Source of the DNA: a virus
Virus record (IMG/VR): IMGVR_UViG_3300035564_000075
Span: 20,631-84,630 of that record
Direction: 5' to 3' (one strand)
DNA length: 64,000 nt
The position numbers and the translations under genes are program-made. Below the pieces are notes generated by a model. It was not told the DNA's origin and did not search any database. It saw nothing but the letters and a program-made list of their open reading frames with translations. Shown in pieces: positions 1 through 11,800 of this stretch (its first letter is position 1; each line of letters begins with the position of its first letter).

Positions 1-1
1 A

Positions 2-3000
2 GCCCCATTACTTCAGGCAGAAGTAAGTGAAGGAGAAGAGACTAAGTTTGCCGGTTCTAGCTCTATGCAGATGCTTGCACAGAGAATTTGGACATCCTTC
101 GAGCGCGCCTCAGGACAAGTTGGTGCCACTCCACATTCTGTATTCTGGAGTTCCGTAGTAAGGGGAAACGAGGAAGTTCAGCCTGCTACTGCACTTGGTT
201 GGCATGCCAATGAGTTGGCACAGAACATCACACGTGGTCAGATACGCTTCAATGTCAATGCAATGGGCAAACCTCTATATCCTAGTGATGTAGAGCAAGT
301 CCAGAGAGACCTGATGTCTCAAATCAGGTATGGCAAGAATCAGATTATGGGTCCTGGCAACCAGCATGATCAGGGCGTTGGTGCAACCTTTGGTGAACTG
401 GGACGTGGTGGATATGTGCAGAAGGGCGGGTTCCTAATTCCTATCACACAGATAACCAGAACTACTGCAGAGGGAACTGAATGGTTCCTACCAGGAACTG
501 CAGAAAGTGCCGCAAAGTCTCTTCGTAGAATTGGTACATTGCCTCCAGAAGCACTTCCTTATACTAAGGGAGTGGGTCCAAATAACGTCTATCAGCAAAT
601 GCAAGCAACCCCTGCAACCGGACAGGGAGCAGGCTATGCGCTATTGAATATGATCCATCCTGGTGAAACTCAGGCACGTACTGCGCCTGTAGGCAACCTT
701 TGGGTATCTGGTGTTAGTGGTATCCCTGGTGGTGGACTAGAGCCTTCTAATGCATGGAGACCATCTGCATGGGGAAACACCACGGTTGAGGATCTCGATC
801 TTCCTATTAGGAATATTGGAGAGGCCACTGCTGAAAACTTCCCGTTCAAGTTCCGCAATGTAGTAGGAAAGAACTATGAACCTGGGGAAGGTTCTCCTAT
901 CGTTGGTACATACAATGTTGGCGGAAGTGAAAGGAACCTAACTCTACGTCCAGTAGAGAGTGCTCCACTATCTCCTTTGTCACAAGTTGTGCTTGTTCCA
1001 TCATGGAAGAATCCAGTAACTGGTGAATTCCTTGCAACCAAGAAGAGGGGTGCGGTAGCAGTATCTGATGCAGAGGTACTGGCTGTATCTCAAAGATCTG
1101 GTTTGCCAGCACAGAGAGTAGAGGGTTATACCTCTCTGGCGTTGTCTGTTACCAGTCTATACAGAACTGCACAGAAAACTGGTGGTACTATCAAGGCACT
1201 TGGCGTTCCTACTGGCATGGAACAGTATGTCCATGTAGGTGGACAGAAGGTACCGATCGATTTGGTTACTGGTGAACTGAAGTCATCTCTTGCCATCACG
1301 CAGGACTTTATGGCTTCTCGTTCTCGTTCTCAGGTACTGATGATGCTTGAGGATTACACCAAGAGAACCAGTGTTTCCGGTGGTCAAGAATTGGTAGAGT
1401 ACTACAAGAAAGAGTTTATGTCTGGTAAGAGACCTGCTACTATGGAGGAACTTGCCTCTCAACTTAGCATTTATGGCGAAGGACAGACTGAAGAGATCAG
1501 CAGACTGCAGAGATGGAAGTCATCTCTGACTGACATGAATACTGTCTTCAACATGAGCGAACTAAGCAAGGAAGAGTTGAGGATTCATGGTACAACCAAT
1601 GCATCTAATCTTTCTACCTACATAGACCAAAGAATTTCTACTGTTCGTGACTCTGCATTCTCTGGTAATGGTATGCAACTTGGTAGTGAGATCTTCAAGA
1701 ATACAGTTCTTGCAGAGAGTGATGCAGAGAGAGCTATGAAGCGCTATGGCGGCTTCTTGACACCAGAGGGTAACGAGATAGTCCATGGTGCCATGCATCC
1801 AGAGTCTATCAAGTGGGCAATCCAGGCTGCAATGGCAACTGGAATGACACAATCACAGGCAACAAAAGATGTCAAGAGAAGGTTCACGTTTCAAGATCCT
1901 TCTGGCAATCCTATAACACTTCAGCAAGCTATCAAGCTTGGCGAGAGTGGTAAACTTCCTATTGCCTTTGAGCATCCAGAAAGAAGAAGTGTAGTTCTGA
2001 TGGGACAGCCTCTTCCAAGAATGATGGAATGGGCTTCAAGGCAGACAAGAATTGGTTATGAGACTGGTACATATCTGTCTTCTATGTTTCCAAAATTCAT
2101 GTCAGGTATTGGTGCGAACACACGTGAATCTCACAAAATGAGAGGCATGGAAGGACCCGAGCGTGAAGTAGATGCTTATGTAAAGTGGTCACTCACTCTT
2201 GCAAAGCAGAATGAGCAGTATCCTGATATTACTAAGCTAGGAAAGGGAAGGGAATATACAGGAAAGGAAGAGACTGCTGCGGCTATGACCGTTGCAGAAG
2301 ACTTGCTTGTAAAATCTGCTTCAGATCTTGCCGAAACTAGAAACAATCCCGATGCAACTCCAGAGATGATCAATCAAATGGAGGATGCATATCAATATCG
2401 CAAGTCCAACTTCATGGAAATAAGACAGAAGCTGGATATGCCGCCTGAAATGCCGCTTATGCCAGAGAAGTATCAGGAAGTAAGCGAATCCAATATGAGT
2501 AATATTGGTTCCTGGCTATCTTCCCCAGAGGGACAGCAGGCAAGTGACGAAACCAAGCTAGACTTCATTCGCTCTACTATTGGAGAGGGAGAGGGACCCC
2601 TATTCTATGGTCATATCAAGGATGGCAAACTCGTTTCTGGCCCTGGACATCTAATTCCACGCCCTGAACTTATCAAGGAACTGCAGTACAACGACAAGAT
2701 CACTGGAGAGTCAATTGGTAACATCTCTGCTCTCTATACTGGAATCTTTTCTGGTAAGTCTGGACCCGAGAGACTATTCAACATCCTAAAGGATCGTCTA
2801 GGCGCAAAGAGCGAGGCTTACAAGAATGCATGGGGCTTCAAGACTCCATCTGGTTGGGGTGGTAGATTTGGAAACCTAGAGGCTCTTGCACCAGATGAAA
2901 TCTATCTGCCTCCAAGTGAGCGCAAGAGAATGCTTCGTCAGATGGGATTCAGGGGACAGAAGCTATCCAAGGCCATGCTGCAACTTGAGAAGATGGGTGA

Positions 3001-6000
3001 TGTACAGGGAATCGGATTCCGTATTCCTGTAGGTTCACGCGGCCAGCAGATGATGGCAATGAGACTTGTTACAGAAAGGACTCTGCGCGAGAGACTTGGC
3101 AGTGCTGTAAATCGTGGTGCGTTACTTGGACAATTGAAGCAGACTACTGGTATGTCCTTTGTCAGCAAGCAGTTCGCTGCCGTTGGTAAGGGTGACTTCG
3201 ATGCAGACTTTATGATGTCTTTGTTCGGTTTGGCTAGGGACAAGGATGATAATCTCGTCAAGACCGATACCACCGAACTGGGTGCAATTCAGATAAAGAC
3301 CAGTGAGGATGCTGTAGGGCTTCTTCGTAAGATGGGATTGAATGTAGAGGAAGACATTCCAAAGGAGTCTCTGGATACTATCAAGGAAGTTCTTGATAAA
3401 CCAGGATTCCACTCTGCACAAGAGGTTATGGAAGCCTTCTTCAAGCTAGGCGTTTCAGAGACTGGTCGTGGCACTACCTACAACATCCAGCGTATCTTCA
3501 CGCCTTTCATGCAGATGGCAGGCTTCAAGACAAAGCAAGTTGATGCAGTTACCTCTGCAATGCAGAAGATCTACAGTGCCGCATTGGACAACTGGAATGT
3601 AAAGAACAAGCGTGAGCTATTGGGCGACACGCTTACTTCCGCTATCTCTACTGCAGAGATCCGTATGGGAGATAGTGGTCCATATCTGCACCTGGGAACG
3701 CGTATTCCTAAGAAGGGTTCTCCTGGAAACATTGGTTACAACTTTGCGCCCGAGCAACTTGTTCAGGGTGGCGTAAAGAATCTCATGCTGGAACTTGCAC
3801 GCAGAGCCAACACTCCTCTTGAGGTTGTTGGAAAGAATGGCGAAATTACCAAGGAATATCAGTGGACTGCAGAATCTGTAGCACAGCTATTCACTGGTCC
3901 TGGCAAGAGCTCTAAGGCGCTAAAGGCAAAACTAGAAGCTGCTGGACTTGGCAACTTCTATGGTCCTCTTGCTGAAGAGATCAACTCTAAGTTCGAGGGT
4001 GCAAAAGATCACGAAGATACCATAAGAATCAGCAATGAATTTATGATGACACCGATCGTGGGCTCTACTCTTACTTCTGCATTGGTACGTGCTAATGGAG
4101 ATCCAGATGCAGAGTATGCTGCTGCTGAATTCTTCCGTAAGTCAGGTTACTCTGGCAAGCTGATCAAGGCTTCTGCAACTCTTGCTCGTATTCAATTGGG
4201 CAAGGCAGATGTCTCTGCCGATGAGATCTTCGATGCTCTAAAGGTAATGCCAAAGGGTGTTGATAGAGAGTCACTTGTTCAGGTTGCCATTCAGCGTGGT
4301 ATTAGAGTGCCAAAGTATCAGGGCAAGGAAGGCGCTCCAGATCCTAAGAGACAGGTGGAAGCTGCATTTGAGAGAGCAGTTCCACAACAGGGTGTCCTAG
4401 CCACTGGTGCTGCTGCCAGAAGAGGCAGGGGCGGAATGAGTCCCGTAGAGCGTGCAGTAGTTGAGAGTGCTACTCAAATTGCTCCTGGTGTTGGTAGAAG
4501 GGCGGGACTTATCCCAGATCCTGATGCCATTCTGGAGAGGAATATAGACGATGTATCAATGGGAGAGGCTGACAGACTATTGGGTGCTGCTGTATCAAGT
4601 GCTCCTAGAGTTCTGTCTGCTTTGGGCGGCAAAGATACTGGACTATATAGCAGAATCCAGGCCGCTGTATCTGCTGCTACAGGTGTTGGCGTTGGTGATC
4701 TTGGTTCAAGATTCGGCAATCAACTAGCCGAGCAGATTGGTGGTGCTTCTTCTACTCCCGAGAATCTTGAGAAGTTCGTGCGCGCATTGGGCGCAGGTGA
4801 CTTCGACAAGATCAAGGAAGTTCAGAAGGGTGTATCTGCATCCAGAATTGGTGCCTATGTTGCTCCTAGAGCATCAGCTAAGATGAACATGGCTGCTGTA
4901 ACTGCACTGAACGCCAGTGGTCAGGCTGCACAGATTGCAGGCATTGGTGATATGAATGCAGTTGAAAGAGAAGTGGGTAAGCAAGCGCAGGAAGTAACAA
5001 TATCCCCTGAAGCGCAGAAGGCTGCAAAGCTAGAGACACTGTACAATAACTGGATTGCCATGACTGATAAGCATGGCAAGATTATGGAGAAGTACCAACC
5101 CGCCTTTGATAAGATGGTACATGATTTTGGAGAAGTTGGTAAAGACTTCGAAAAAATGAGCAAGGGCGAAAAGAGGGGCGTGGTTGGTGGCTTCGCTGCA
5201 CAGCGTGAGGAAGATGCCAAGTCTGAACAAGCTGCTGCAAGACAGGCTGCTCAGGGAAGAATCGCTGCTGGTGGCGGAACTGGTACACCAGAAGATATAG
5301 CCCTTGCTGCTAGTGGTGGTGACGAGGGCGGTAGTACTCCTGGAAGAAGAATCGCTTCAACCTTCCGCAAGCTATTAGGCGGTTGGGGCCTAATGTACAT
5401 GAAGGATATTGCTGGCTACGTGACTGGTGGTGTTGGTTGGGGACAGGGCGAAGCAGAGCAGTATCGTGGTGCACAGGCTGGCGTGATTGGCAAGCAAGTT
5501 GGAATGACTTCTCCATACCAGTCATACGCACAACGTACTGCCACCATGATGGGTCTTGCGGGAAGTGATGTAAACGCAAAGCAATATCTGGATAGAATAC
5601 AGGCACAGAACCAAGCAATTCAGCTTGGCTTTGGTGGTCTATCTGCTGGTGTGGCTGGTGCGGCTGGTTACTCATTCATTGCGCAAAGTGGTGCACTTGG
5701 AGCAGGTCTTGCATCAGAAGCAAGTATTGGTGCAGTTGCTCCTATACTTGGATTGGCAATCGGTGCTGGTGCAGTTGCTGCCAATGTTATTGGTAGGGCA
5801 TCCGATACACAAGGTACTGGTTATGGTCTTTCTAAGGCAACTTCCTTTGGTAGCGCACTTGCTAACATAGGATCGATTGCCGCAAACAAGATACAGGACA
5901 AAACTCAAAAGGCTCAAAGTAATCAATCAGCAATTGATTACACAATAGCAAGAGACATTGTTACCAGTGGTGGAAGGGTGGCGCAGTTTGCTGGTGGTTC

Positions 6001-8383
6001 ACCAGATGCTGTAAAGGCTGCTTCTCTTGCTACAATATTCTCTGAGCAATATGGACTTGATGCACAGAGTGCTGCACAGGTGGCCGCATTCTATGTTCAA
6101 AATCCTAATATGACGATGAACGCTACTTCTGTAAAAGCACTTGCTGCTAATTATAGCTATGGCGGAAATATGGAGGCCATATCAGGTGGTGCCGTTGTAA
6201 ATTCCGGTTTCAGTGGTAAGCAAGCACAAGATATAGCGCAGAGGGGTATGCAGACACTGGCCGGTGGACAAAAGATATTCAACGGTGTAACATCCTATGA
6301 TGTTGCAACGGGCAAGCCTATATCTGGTGACAGGTATTCAACGCCAACCGTGTATAAGCAACTAGAGCAAGAGGCAATTGCTGGTGGACAGAAGTTCCTT
6401 GGTCAGGTTCCTGGTGGTCAGTATCTGCAATATGGTGCACAGGGAGCTACACCAGCCAATGGAATGAATATCGTTGCACAGAACCAATATGCACAACAAG
6501 CATTTGGTCTAACTCCATATCAGCAACAGGCTATGATGACATCTGGTACTTTTACTGATCAGTTGAGAAACTATGGCTGGAAGGGTTCACAGCTTGACGT
6601 AAAAGATATGATGGCTGCAGGACAGATCACACAGGCGCAGTCTTATAGGTATGCTCTACAGGCACAGTATGGATCACAACTTCTTGGTGGTATGGCTTCT
6701 GGAAATCCACTAACATGGTCATCCGTAGCCAGGGCCTCTGGACAGGCTGGCATACCATCTTATGGTGGCTTGCAGACTACATGGGGACAGAATGTATCAA
6801 GTCAGTATCTTGGATTCACTGACATCAATCCTACAACGGGTGCCCCTACTGGACAGGCATGGGGAACCAGTTCTCTTGCCATGTATGGTACTCCTGCTCC
6901 AGCAGTAGCGCAACAGATTTGGAATAGGTTGCCACAACCAAACGAAAGAGGGATTGGTGTAAATGCTGGACAAGGATTTACTTTAGGACAGGCACAAGCT
7001 GCTTATGGTAAGTATGGTGGTGGCGCAATCAACGCCATGACGAACGGCTTCAATGTCAATGGTACTACTTACTATGGACAGCAAGGATTGCAGGGTTTCC
7101 AGAATCAGCAATCTTATGACTTCTCTATGGCTTCTGCTGGCTTGGCAATGACAGGCGCAAAGGCAAGTTTGGCATTTGCAACTGGTATTGGTATCAACAA
7201 GTACAACAATATCAATCCTCAGACCGGACAGTACTTCAACATAGGCGCACAGAGCTATGGCTTCGATGCTGGTAAGTATGGATCATACCAATCAGTAGGT
7301 GGTGGTATGTGGGGCATTGAGGATGCACAGCGCTATCTTGGATATGCACAGCAACAGGCTAGCTTTGGCTTCCAGCAGAAAGGAATGAATTTGCAGGCTA
7401 CGCAGTTTGGACAGACGATGGGATTGCAGTGGCAAGGCATGCAACTAAGTAGACAACAGGGTACAGAGGAATATCAGTTCCAGTCTGGTCTAGCTGCACA
7501 TCAGTTTGGTTTTGGACAGACGATGTTCAGAGAGCAGGCAAGATTTACTTCTGGCCGTGAGCGTCGCCTGGAAGAGATGCAGAACAAGGAAAATGTTACC
7601 GTCTATGGAATGGAAAAGAATCAGAGAGACAAGGAATTCGCATTCCAGAAAGAGAGATGGAAGCTAGAAGAGCAACAGCACAAGTTGCAGATCCAGCAGT
7701 TTGCAGAGACTAAGAAACTACAGCAAGAAGAGTTGGATGCCAACCGCAAGTTCTGGGAAGAAGGCAAGAAGCTCTCCGAGGCGGCTGTACAACTACAGCG
7801 TGCTGAGTTCATTGAGAACAACAAACTACAGCAACAGTCTGCTGCACTTCAGGCTGCACAAGCACAAGCAACCAAGCAGATGGCCGATGTTATGATTCCA
7901 TACACCAAGTATAGTGGTGATGTAAGTGGTATGCTGGACAGCATGAACGCAACTACCCTTCCAGACATGATAGCCTATTTGACAAATGTAAACTCTGGAA
8001 TGATAACCTTCATCTCAAATCTAGCTACAGTTCAGGCATTACTAGGTGGTGGCTGGCAAGGACCTCTTCCTGGAGAAGGACAGCATGCTACTGGTGGTTC
8101 TCTTGGCCCTGGTGTTTCTTCCGTTGGTGAGGCTGGTTGGGAGTTCGCCGTTGGTAATCAGATTATCCCACATGCAACATCCGTAGGACTATATAATGCT
8201 GGTATGCGTCCTGGCATGAGTTTTGCACAGGGCACCAATAAGATCAACGAGTATATGGATAGGGCAATGCTTCCATTCAGTGGAGGCGGTGGTTCTAAGC
8301 CGATGCAAGTCAATGTATACGTTGGTAATGAACTGTTGCAGTCCTTTATTATTGACGCAGTTAGCAAGGATCTAAACAACTAA
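2..8383 (+). CDS. Giant virion protein: RNA-polymerase-like N-terminal half and tape-measure C-terminal half (5' end outside window)
   Basis: The frame is open to the window edge and the Met at 65 has no SD, so the gene is 5'-truncated (at least 2793 aa). Residues below count from that Met. Around 369-401 a K/G-rich segment running into VPIDLV resembles the RNAP beta-subunit lysine barrel. At 985-1053 an FRIPVGSRGQQ segment leads to GDFDADFMM, resembling the beta' RxPxxxR...NADFDGDQM catalytic barrel, with Ala for Gly. The roughly 670-residue spacing fits a fused beta-beta' chain. Residues about 1830-1900 are Gly/Ala-rich and hydrophobic, 2450-2620 is a long Gln/Glu/Lys coiled coil, and the end carries a GEAGWEFAVGN motif like tape-measure C termini. 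Tail genes follow. Tape-measure identity is fairly safe; polymerase activity is inferred from motifs only. Confidence 0.8.
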   Translation, partial: APLLQAEVSEGEETKFAGSSSMQMLAQRIWTSFERASGQVGATPHSVFWSSVVRGNEEVQPATALGWHANELAQNITRGQIRFNVNAMGKPLYPSDVEQVQRDLMSQIRYGKNQIMGPGNQHDQGVGATFGELGRGGYVQKGGFLIPITQITRTTAEGTEWFLPGTAESAAKSLRRIGTLPPEALPYTKGVGPNNVYQQMQATPATGQGAGYALLNMIHPGETQARTAPVGNLWVSGVSGIPGGGLEPSNAWRPSAWGNTTVEDLDLPIRNIGEATAENFPFKFRNVVGKNYEPGEGSPIVGTYNVGGSERNLTLRPVESAPLSPLSQVVLVPSWKNPVTGEFLATKKRGAVAVSDAEVLAVSQRSGLPAQRVEGYTSLALSVTSLYRTAQKTGGTIKALGVPTGMEQYVHVGGQKVPIDLVTGELKSSLAITQDFMASRSRSQVLMMLEDYTKRTSVSGGQELVEYYKKEFMSGKRPATMEELASQLSIYGEGQTEEISRLQRWKSSLTDMNTVFNMSELSKEELRIHGTTNASNLSTYIDQRISTVRDSAFSGNGMQLGSEIFKNTVLAESDAERAMKRYGGFLTPEGNEIVHGAMHPESIKWAIQAAMATGMTQSQATKDVKRRFTFQDPSGNPITLQQAIKLGESGKLPIAFEHPERRSVVLMGQPLPRMMEWASRQTRIGYETGTYLSSMFPKFMSGIGANTRESHKMRGMEGPEREVDAYVKWSLTLAKQNEQYPDITKLGKGREYTGKEETAAAMTVAEDLLVKSASDLAETRNNPDATPEMINQMEDAYQYRKSNFMEIRQKLDMPPEMPLMPEKYQEVSESNMSNIGSWLSSPEGQQASDETKLDFIRSTIGEGEGPLFYGHIKDGKLVSGPGHLIPRPELIKELQYNDKITGESIGNISALYTGIFSGKSGPERLFNILKDRLGAKSEAYKNAWGFKTPSGWGGRFGNLEALAPDEIYLPPSERKRMLRQMGFRGQKLSKAMLQLEKMGDVQGIGFRIPVGSRGQQMMAMRLVTERTLRERLGSAVNRGALLGQLKQTTGMSFVSKQFAAVGKGDFDADFMMSLFGLARDKDDNLVKTDTTELGAIQIKTSEDAVGLLRKMGLNVEEDIPKESLDTIKEVLDKPGFHSAQEVMEAFFKLGVSETGRGTTYNIQRIFTPFMQMAGFKTKQVDAVTSAMQKIYSAALDNWNVKNKRELLGDTLTSAISTAEIRMGDSGPYLHLGTRIPKKGSPGNIGYNFAPEQLVQGGVKNLMLELARRANTPLEVVGKNGEITKEYQWTAESVAQLFTGPGKSSKALKAKLEAAGLGNFYGPLAEEINSKFEGAKDHEDTIRISNEFMMTPIVGSTLTSALVRANGDPDAEYAAAEFFRKSGYSGKLIKASATLARIQLGKADVSADEIFDALKVMPKGVDRESLVQVAIQRGIRVPKYQGKEGAPDPKRQVEAAFERAVPQQGVLATGAAARRGRGGMSPVERAVVESATQIAPGVGRRAGLIPDPDAILERNIDDVSMGEADRLLGAAVSSAPRVLSALGGKDTGLYSRIQAAVSAATGVGVGDLGSRFGNQLAEQIGGASSTPENLEKFVRALGAGDFDKIKEVQKGVSASRIGAYVAPRASAKMNMAAVTALNASGQAAQIAGIGDMNAVEREVGKQAQEVTISPEAQKAAKLETLYNNWIAMTDKHGKIMEKYQPAFDKMVHDFGEVGKDFEKMSKGEKRGVVGGFAAQREEDAKSEQAAARQAAQGRIAAGGGTGTPEDIALAASGGDEGGSTPGRRIASTFRKLLGGWGLMYMKDIAGYVTGGVGWGQGEAEQYRGAQAGVIGKQVGMTSPYQSYAQRTATMMGLAGSDVNAKQYLDRIQAQNQAIQLGFGGLSAGVAGAAGYSFIAQSGALGAGLASEASIGAVAPILGLAIGAGAVAANVIGRASDTQGTGYGLSKATSFGSALANIGSIAANKIQDKTQKAQSNQSAIDYTIARDIVTSGGRVAQFAGGSPDAVKAASLATIFSEQYGLDAQSAAQVAAFYVQNPNMTMNATSVKALAANYSYGGNMEAISGGAVVNSGFSGKQAQDIAQRGMQTLAGGQKIFNGVTSYDVATGKPISGDRYSTPTVYKQLEQEAIAGGQKFLGQVPGGQYLQYGAQGATPANGMNIVAQNQYAQQAFGLTPYQQQAMMTSGTFTDQLRNYGWKGSQLDVKDMMAAGQITQAQSYRYALQAQYGSQLLGGMASGNPLTWSSVARASGQAGIPSYGGLQTTWGQNVSSQYLGFTDINPTTGAPTGQAWGTSSLAMYGTPAPAVAQQIWNRLPQPNERGIGVNAGQGFTLGQAQAAYGKYGGGAINAMTNGFNVNGTTYYGQQGLQGFQNQQSYDFSMASAGLAMTGAKASLAFATGIGINKYNNINPQTGQYFNIGAQSYGFDAGKYGSYQSVGGGMWGIEDAQRYLGYAQQQASFGFQQKGMNLQATQFGQTMGLQWQGMQLSRQQGTEEYQFQSGLAAHQFGFGQTMFREQARFTSGRERRLEEMQNKENVTVYGMEKNQRDKEFAFQKERWKLEEQQHKLQIQQFAETKKLQQEELDANRKFWEEGKKLSEAAVQLQRAEFIENNKLQQQSAALQAAQAQATKQMADVMIPYTKYSGDVSGMLDSMNATTLPDMIAYLTNVNSGMITFISNLATVQALLGGGWQGPLPGEGQHATGGSLGPGVSSVGEAGWEFAVGNQIIPHATSVGLYNAGMRPGMSFAQGTNKINEYMDRAMLPFSGGGGSKPMQVNVYVGNELLQSFIIDAVSKDLNN
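801..813. repeat. 13-bp palindrome copy (perfect)
   Basis: TTCCTATTAGGAA inside the giant virion gene, coding PIRN. Confidence 0.9.
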
Positions 8384-8832
8384 TGACAACATACAGTTAC
8401 TTCACTCTTACTACAATGAACCGTGGTGCATCTGGTCCAACTACTACCAAGAAATTCAGGGTAGTAGATGGTGGCTATGCTCCCTATCTTGAGAAAGCAG
8501 AGAACATGGATGTTACGGTAGAGGGCAAGCTGGATATTTCACAAGGTGCCGTTCATAAAGCCTACGATTTCATTGTCAAGGTTTATCAGGAAGATCCAAG
8601 TGGTGATTCCAGCTATGCAACCTATGCCGACTTAGAGACATTTTTCAGGTATAATAAACCATTGGGCTCTCCTTCAAACATGTTCTACATGACTGACCAC
8701 TATGGTGAACATAGCTATGTCAAGTTTGGTGGGCAATTGAAACAACAACCCGCTACTGTGTTTCTTGAAGGAAAGAATGCAATTTACTTCATTCAAATTT
8801 CTCTGAAAGTACTGGATCAGGTTGACATATGA
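8383..8832 (+). CDS. Small tail protein, unknown
   Basis: 149 aa. The start overlaps the giant gene's stop as TAATG, with AAGGA upstream, and its own end overlaps the next start by 4 bases, so it is translationally coupled. The soluble, beta-rich sequence has no motif I recognise. Its place directly after a tape-measure gene and before long tail proteins suggests a distal-tail or tail-tip connector, which is positional inference only. Confidence 0.75.
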   Translation: MTTYSYFTLTTMNRGASGPTTTKKFRVVDGGYAPYLEKAENMDVTVEGKLDISQGAVHKAYDFIVKVYQEDPSGDSSYATYADLETFFRYNKPLGSPSNMFYMTDHYGEHSYVKFGGQLKQQPATVFLEGKNAIYFIQISLKVLDQVDI

Positions 8833-11800
8833 GAACAGTTTCTGATGCAATCACCAATGTAATCACCAAAGAAACGATGTACAAGGTGTTGCCTAGAATC
8901 ACTGCTTACAAATCACGTGTATATTTTGAGAATGCAGACCTAGACGACCACGCTCCTTCGTTGCCTTTACACTCTGGACAGATAGTTCTTCCAGAGGCTG
9001 TTACCCTATCTGCTACAGCCCACAAAGCCATAACAGTTGTTGTCAACACTGGAGTTATCAAGTTTCTGATTGAGGGAGACTCTTCTCCACTCACTCCACT
9101 TATTAGCAGTTCTCCGATCGTTGCAGATTACTTGAGCAGACCTGCATGGTATGGCAATAAGCTATATTACAGCAATGGCAGTGGCTGGCTTGAAACCACC
9201 ATTGATACAGATAAGGTAGTCGCAAGGAACACTGCATGCGCAAGTGCACCTTCTGTATGGTTGGATGGTGGTGTTGCCGCTGTACACATGGTAGGAGATG
9301 GACAGGCCATCTATGTGTATATCGAAGATGGAAGAGTCAACTTTGGCTATATTGATTCTAACAAGGATTACCACGATTGCCCAGGACACATCTTCGATCC
9401 AGTATGTGTTTTGGATGCAACCGTAGATGCTGGACTAATACATTATTCTACTGCCGCAAAAGTAGGTAACAAGATCTTTGCATACTTCAGCAGGTACGAT
9501 GGTGCCGTGGTGGGTGTTTACTATCAGACTGAAGACGGTATCAATGGAAGCTGGTCAGACTTCTTCGTTGCAATTCCAGAGGATCTAAGCGCATTCGACC
9601 TAACAAATGCTATAAGCGTCGATGGCAATGTTTTCCTAATAGGAAGATTCTATAGGAAGGATCAGTTTTCTGCCGATGCAGTATACACCTTGCTTCTACA
9701 ATCTCCAGATGGCATGACCTTCAATATGGATAGAAGGTCTCTTGTCACTACCATTGACGATCGCTTTGAAGTATTCTATGATAGCACTACCAAAGAAGTG
9801 GGATTCATTGCCAAGAACAAGTCATATCGTTCAACTGCTCCATTCTGGATGATAGGTGAAGATGCAGAAAGCATAACCATTGACATGGATTCTGTGTCTG
9901 GTTCTGTTACTTCTGGTTGGGCTGTGAAGCTGAAGTCTGGAGAAGAGGAATACTTTGCTAATGAATTGGTAGCAGAGGGAAACTTTGCCGATCTATACCT
10001 TGGTGTCGAGACAGGTGTTGCTGGAGATGAAGACGATCCTGGCTTTGAGTTTGTACACTATCACCAATGCGTTATAGAAAGTGTAGAGAAAGGTTGGGCC
10101 GATGGTGTTAGGGAGATGCAGATAAAATTACTACCTGCGGCTCTCTGGCAAACACAGTCTATGACACATCCCTTCTATATGGAATGGCAGGGCAAGCAGT
10201 ATTTGCAAGCCAAGATCCTGACCCTAGACAATTTGTATGCTGCCAGCGATAGTAATGGACAGCTATGGTCGCTATCACAGGACTTCTGGCAGGCAAGCAA
10301 TCCAAAGGCTTATGCGGTACAGACACATGCTGGACAACAAACAACTGATACATGGGCCGATGATCTCGTAGATTCTGCACTTGCTGTATCTTATCCCGAG
10401 TTCGGTTCTTCTGCAACCTACCAGATGAATATCTATGGCTGGTCTAGGGCTGGTATCCCTTCTTGCAACCCCAATGAGGCCGATTCTACCCCTACTTCCA
10501 CCCCTAATGATAAGTTCTATGGATTATTGCTGGTAGAAGACTTGGATGGTGTTGAACATACGATCGTAACAACGGATGGAGAACTTGCATCTAACCCAGG
10601 CTTCCCTATTGGAGACACATCACACACAAATCCTCCTCAGACATGGTTTGGTGCTGGCGTTAGGGCTGGTTCCTATCCTGTTTCTTATAACCTGAGCCGT
10701 TCAACGCATAGCATCTTGCCAGGATGGAAGATAAAGAAACTAGGAGTAAGGGTTGTCTCAGATCCTGCCAATGCCACGCACAGCACCACCTATTATCTTG
10801 AACGTGTGGATATGCCAAGGATTACCGTTGCATACTCTACAACGAGTAGTGTTGGTTTCGATGCGGTTACAGTTCCTAATACTGTATTCACCACGCAGAA
10901 AGGTGTTGCACAGATCCTGTTCTCTGTATCGCCTTACTCTACTTGGAACTTCGAGTTGAGTGGTAGGTTTACCTACATAGGACCATACTCTTATGTCGGC
11001 TTGATAGGACTGGCTACCGACAAAGACAACTTTGTAGTTGGATATGTGAGATCTGGCTATCTTGGACTTGCCAGAGTCAACCAAGGAATCCGCACTACCA
11101 TTCAGGAAGTGCCTCTTGCAGAACTGATAGAAGCAACCCATGTGGACGGAAGCAATCTCATCCACGATGGATTGACAGTTGATGTTCGCTTCTGGCACAA
11201 AGATGGCAACTTTGGTGTTGAGTACAAACTGCCAAGCACAGTTGATTGGCCTCTAAGGGGTAGTCAGCTTACTCATACATGGGAAACCGCAGATGGCGTT
11301 ATTGCCTATGAAGTTCCAGTTCCTACGCTAGAAGAAACTGGCATGAGTACAGATAGCACTGGTTCTTATGTCTACCATGTAGGAATCTATGCGATCATCG
11401 ATCCACCTAAGTTCCGTACAACCGGATTCCGTTCATCTGGTAGTATTGCACCTACGAAGCCATGCGATATAGATCCTTTCTCTGGATATTCTCAGCTATA
11501 CAGGTTTCCACACACAGGTAAGGTATCCTGCGATGATATAGTTTACAACTTTAGCTCAAAAGATGTCTCACTTTCGGGCGTAAGTGGATCATCTGGTGGC
11601 TATGGCAAGAATCCATACGACTACGATCCCGATACCCTAACAGGACAGTACCTGCCAAAGGCCAGGGGTCCTTATCTCATCTACAATATCCAGGACTGGG
11701 CTTGCTGCAACAAGGATCTTGTTGGTGGCTATCACTTTACTGGTACGCATGCTATTGAGTTCTCTGACTTCGCATGGCTATCCTATGATCCAGGATCTTA

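Noticed and set aside
65-67. ATG at 65 as start of the giant gene
   Set aside because: No SD and the frame is open upstream to base 2; treated as internal.
5310-5675. Antisense ORFs within the giant virion gene and elsewhere
   Set aside because: Low-complexity shadow frames without SD or neighbours in phase; not real genes.
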